This document shows, in pieces, positions 7,375 to 9,204 of a DNA stretch of 9,204 nucleotides. Origin of the DNA: Opitutales bacterium. GTDB taxonomy: Bacteria; Verrucomicrobiota; Verrucomicrobiia; Opitutales; Oceanipulchritudinaceae. The stretch lies in assembly GCA_007123395.1 (NCBI GenBank), contig SKLD01000192.1, positions 1-9,204 of the forward strand. Direction: 5' to 3'. The translations under genes and the position numbers were made by a program. Below the pieces are notes generated by a model. That model saw nothing but the letters and a program-made list of their open reading frames with translations. It searched no databases and was not told the DNA's origin. Every line of letters begins with the position of its first letter. Positions within the stretch are counted from its first letter, which is position 1.

Positions 7375-9204
7375 TCAATCGCTCCTCAGATCGGGGTTGT
7401 GGAGGCGGACACGGAAAAAGGACGGCCGGTTCGGTTCACCAAGGGTCAACGTGAGCGGATCCTCATGTTCAATCGCGGCAGACGACCAACTGACAAGGTC
7501 ATCGCTTCGCTCAAAGATCGGTTTCAACCCATACTCGTGTGGGTCCGCGCCTGCCAGCCACGACAGAACAAGTGCCTGATCGCCGTGGAGCCTCAATGAC
7601 CACGGGGTCGGGTTGCAGGGGCTGAACGCTTCCCACGGGACGGATGCGGACGGCGCTCCTGTCGCCACCTGCAAAGAGCGGATCCACGCGCCCCGATTGA
7701 CGGCTGTGCCGAAACCAAGTTGCAACGTCACTGAAACCGGCGCGGAAGATTGAGGAATCGAATCCGTCCATGCCACATCCGCCTCGGCCGTCGATCCATA
7801 AAACTGCGCTGTCAGCCGGAGGGTGTCATCGTCCACCGGCACCCAAGAGATGCGGACGAGCCGGGGCGGGCCATGGCGGATATCCCAACTCGCATCGGTG
7901 AAGTCGGTTCGTTCCGAACCTTCGATAAACCCTTCGGTCCGGGTAGTGAGCTGAACGGCCGCGAGACGTTCCCCACCGCCGGAGATGGAAAGGTTGACGA
8001 AGTAATTCGATATGGAGAAAACACCCAGCTCGGCGCTGACCGATCCCACCGAACTCGGCTCGAGTGGCAGGGTGATTCCCGCCGGTAAGACCGGATCGTT
8101 GTCCATCATCATGAGCCCGTCACTCGTGAGGTAAAAATCAGTCGCGTAATCGTTGATACCAAAGTGCGTCCACCCGTCGGACCAGAGTCTGTCAACGGAA
8201 TCCATCTCCGGAAAGAAATAGGCAAGCTGGGTACCCGAGCCGAGGAAAAGAGGCACCGGATTACCCGGGGGACTGATGCCGTCGTCCGACCACCGGCGAA
8301 TTCGATAGGCGGCGAGCCTGCCGACTTCAAGACCGGCGTCCACCCAGTCGCTTTGATCGCCATTAAGGATTTGGACCACGACAAATTCTCCTGATTCCGG
8401 CGTAAGGCGTTCGACAATCCATCCGTGCGTTTCCCCGGCATCCGGCATTGACCAGTTGAGGCGGAGACTGGCCGGATCCTCTTGCCGGGTTTCGGGAGGT
8501 GACACCGCATCATTGGAAGGAAGGTCTTGCGGATTTCGTTTCTCCCCGGCGGGCTCCAAGAGCAGATCAAAGGTCATGCCCATTCGCGTGGGGACGAGCA
8601 ACGTTGTCTTTCCCGCAACGTGCCAGAAAAGGACGTCAGGATTCTCCACCGGCTCCCATTGGCCGTTGACCACCAACTCGGAAGGCGCCGCCGGATGCCC
8701 GCGGGAGGAAGGGTTCAGGTCGGGATTTGCGACGGACAGATGAACGGCGTCGTCGCCGGCCCGCGCGACAAGTAGCGAAGGCGTGCCGATCGAATGGATG
8801 AAAGGAACACCGGTGGACGCAACCGGCTCGAAGGCGCTGATGTAATAGGCTCCGTCGGTGTGGCTCCGGATGGCATGGATTTCCCTCGTTTGCCGGATGA
8901 CCCGGTACGGCGCGGTGGCCGTCGAGCCCATGGCCGAAGTCAGCTCCTCCATTTCCGCCGAAGTGGCGTTCGGCCGGACAATGAAGTGGTAGCTTGCATC
9001 GGCCGGGGCTTTGCCATGGTCCAGCCATGCCGTCGCAAAGGGACCAAAGGTAGCGGCACGGGTCTTGTTGTGCCTCGATTCCTGAACCTTGCGGTGCCAC
9101 TTCAGATTGGAGCCCGGACTCAGCCAATATCCCGTTCCAACGGCGTCAAGCAACCACGCTCCGTCGGATACCGACAATGAACCCTCAGCGTCAAAGCCGG
9201 TGAC
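7375..9204 (-). CDS. Polysaccharide lyase family 8 protein, C-terminal part, with FN3-like, concanavalin-like and YR modules (5' end cut off)
   Basis: The frame is open from the window edge to the TGA at 7377-7375, giving 609 residues; the signal peptide and catalytic alpha-toroid lie outside. Residues 1-110 match the central beta-sandwich of PL8 lyases, chondroitin ABC type: WLLDAVGTGYWLSPG, SRHNKT at 43-48, then FATAWLDHGKAPADASYHF at 56-74. Residues 118-213 match the PL8 C-terminal sandwich (SLLVARAGDDAVHLSVANPDLN). PL8 enzymes cleave uronic-acid polysaccharides such as hyaluronan, chondroitin or xanthan by beta-elimination; specificity cannot be read from this part. Residues 216-243 are a polar linker. 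Residues 244-316 form an FN3-like domain (LRLNWSMP ... YRIRRWSDDG). Residues 320-520 look like a concanavalin-type jelly roll. Residues 530-602 are the YR module also found on the secreted protein at 1731-3071. These additions are unusual for PL8. The TTG at 9177 is internal, since the PL8 homology continues upstream of it to the edge. Predicted to be secreted from its family. Confidence 0.85.
   Translation of the reverse strand, partial: VTGFDAEGSLSVSDGAWLLDAVGTGYWLSPGSNLKWHRKVQESRHNKTRAATFGPFATAWLDHGKAPADASYHFIVRPNATSAEMEELTSAMGSTATAPYRVIRQTREIHAIRSHTDGAYYISAFEPVASTGVPFIHSIGTPSLLVARAGDDAVHLSVANPDLNPSSRGHPAAPSELVVNGQWEPVENPDVLFWHVAGKTTLLVPTRMGMTFDLLLEPAGEKRNPQDLPSNDAVSPPETRQEDPASLRLNWSMPDAGETHGWIVERLTPESGEFVVVQILNGDQSDWVDAGLEVGRLAAYRIRRWSDDGISPPGNPVPLFLGSGTQLAYFFPEMDSVDRLWSDGWTHFGINDYATDFYLTSDGLMMMDNDPVLPAGITLPLEPSSVGSVSAELGVFSISNYFVNLSISGGGERLAAVQLTTRTEGFIEGSERTDFTDASWDIRHGPPRLVRISWVPVDDDTLRLTAQFYGSTAEADVAWTDSIPQSSAPVSVTLQLGFGTAVNRGAWIRSLQVATGAPSASVPWEAFSPCNPTPWSLRLHGDQALVLSWLAGADPHEYGLKPIFERSDDLVSWSSAAIEHEDPLTLTLGEPNRPSFFRVRLHNPDLRSD

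Noticed and set aside
9175..9177. TTG as the start of the PL8 gene
   Set aside because: The frame stays open to the window edge, and the visible part begins in the middle of a PL8 lyase, so this codon is internal.
1..9204. Mobile element, CRISPR, tRNA/rRNA or phage-defence system
   Set aside because: No transposase or integrase motifs, terminal repeats, regularly spaced repeats or tRNA-like cloverleafs were seen. All five genes read as polysaccharide-related or secreted structural proteins.

Overview
The window holds five co-directional protein-coding genes, all read on the minus strand (right to left). The gene at each edge is cut by the window. I see no RNA gene, insertion sequence, CRISPR array, integrase or phage gene. 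The DNA is GC-rich, and this produces long meaningless open frames on the plus strand.

The likely host is a member of the Verrucomicrobiota or a close PVC relative, possibly an Opitutae-type polysaccharide degrader. This is inferred from three family habits: a secreted protein combining lamin-tail, LamG-jelly-roll and chitobiase-C-terminal-like modules (the usual front half of a CotH-type protein); a C-terminal beta module of the form Y-x-LERS-x-DL-x-x-W ... FYRV on two different secreted proteins; and weak or absent Shine-Dalgarno sequences. No marker gene fixes the phylum.

In transcription order: (1) 9204-7375, the C-terminal part of a family 8 polysaccharide lyase (the hyaluronate / chondroitin / xanthan lyase family), extended by an FN3-like, a concanavalin-like and a C-terminal YR module; (2) 7299-5140, a predicted cytoplasmic clan GH-A-type glycosidase that resembles GH42, with a GH42-like cysteine cluster but an unusual acid/base motif; (3) 5113-3101, a predicted cytoplasmic DUF2264 protein, a family I associate with beta-glucuronidase-type (GH154-like) enzymes; (4) 3071-1731, a secreted concanavalin-like protein of unknown function; (5) 1666 to beyond position 1, a secreted lamin-tail/LamG/CHB_HEX_C protein, probably continuing into a CotH domain. 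Intergenic gaps are 75, 26, 29 and 64 bases, consistent with one operon or two overlapping units.

The working model is a uronic-acid polysaccharide utilisation cluster. The lyase cuts an anionic polysaccharide outside the cell, the resulting oligosaccharides enter the cell, and the two enzymes without signal peptides trim them. The two last secreted proteins may bind substrate or sit on the cell surface. The window contains no transporter, sulfatase, regulator or GH88/GH105 unsaturated-uronyl hydrolase, so the pathway is incomplete here. The points most worth following are the GH42-like enzyme with its altered acid/base motif, its tight pairing with the DUF2264 gene beside a PL8 lyase, and the LamG domain nested inside a split lamin-tail domain.
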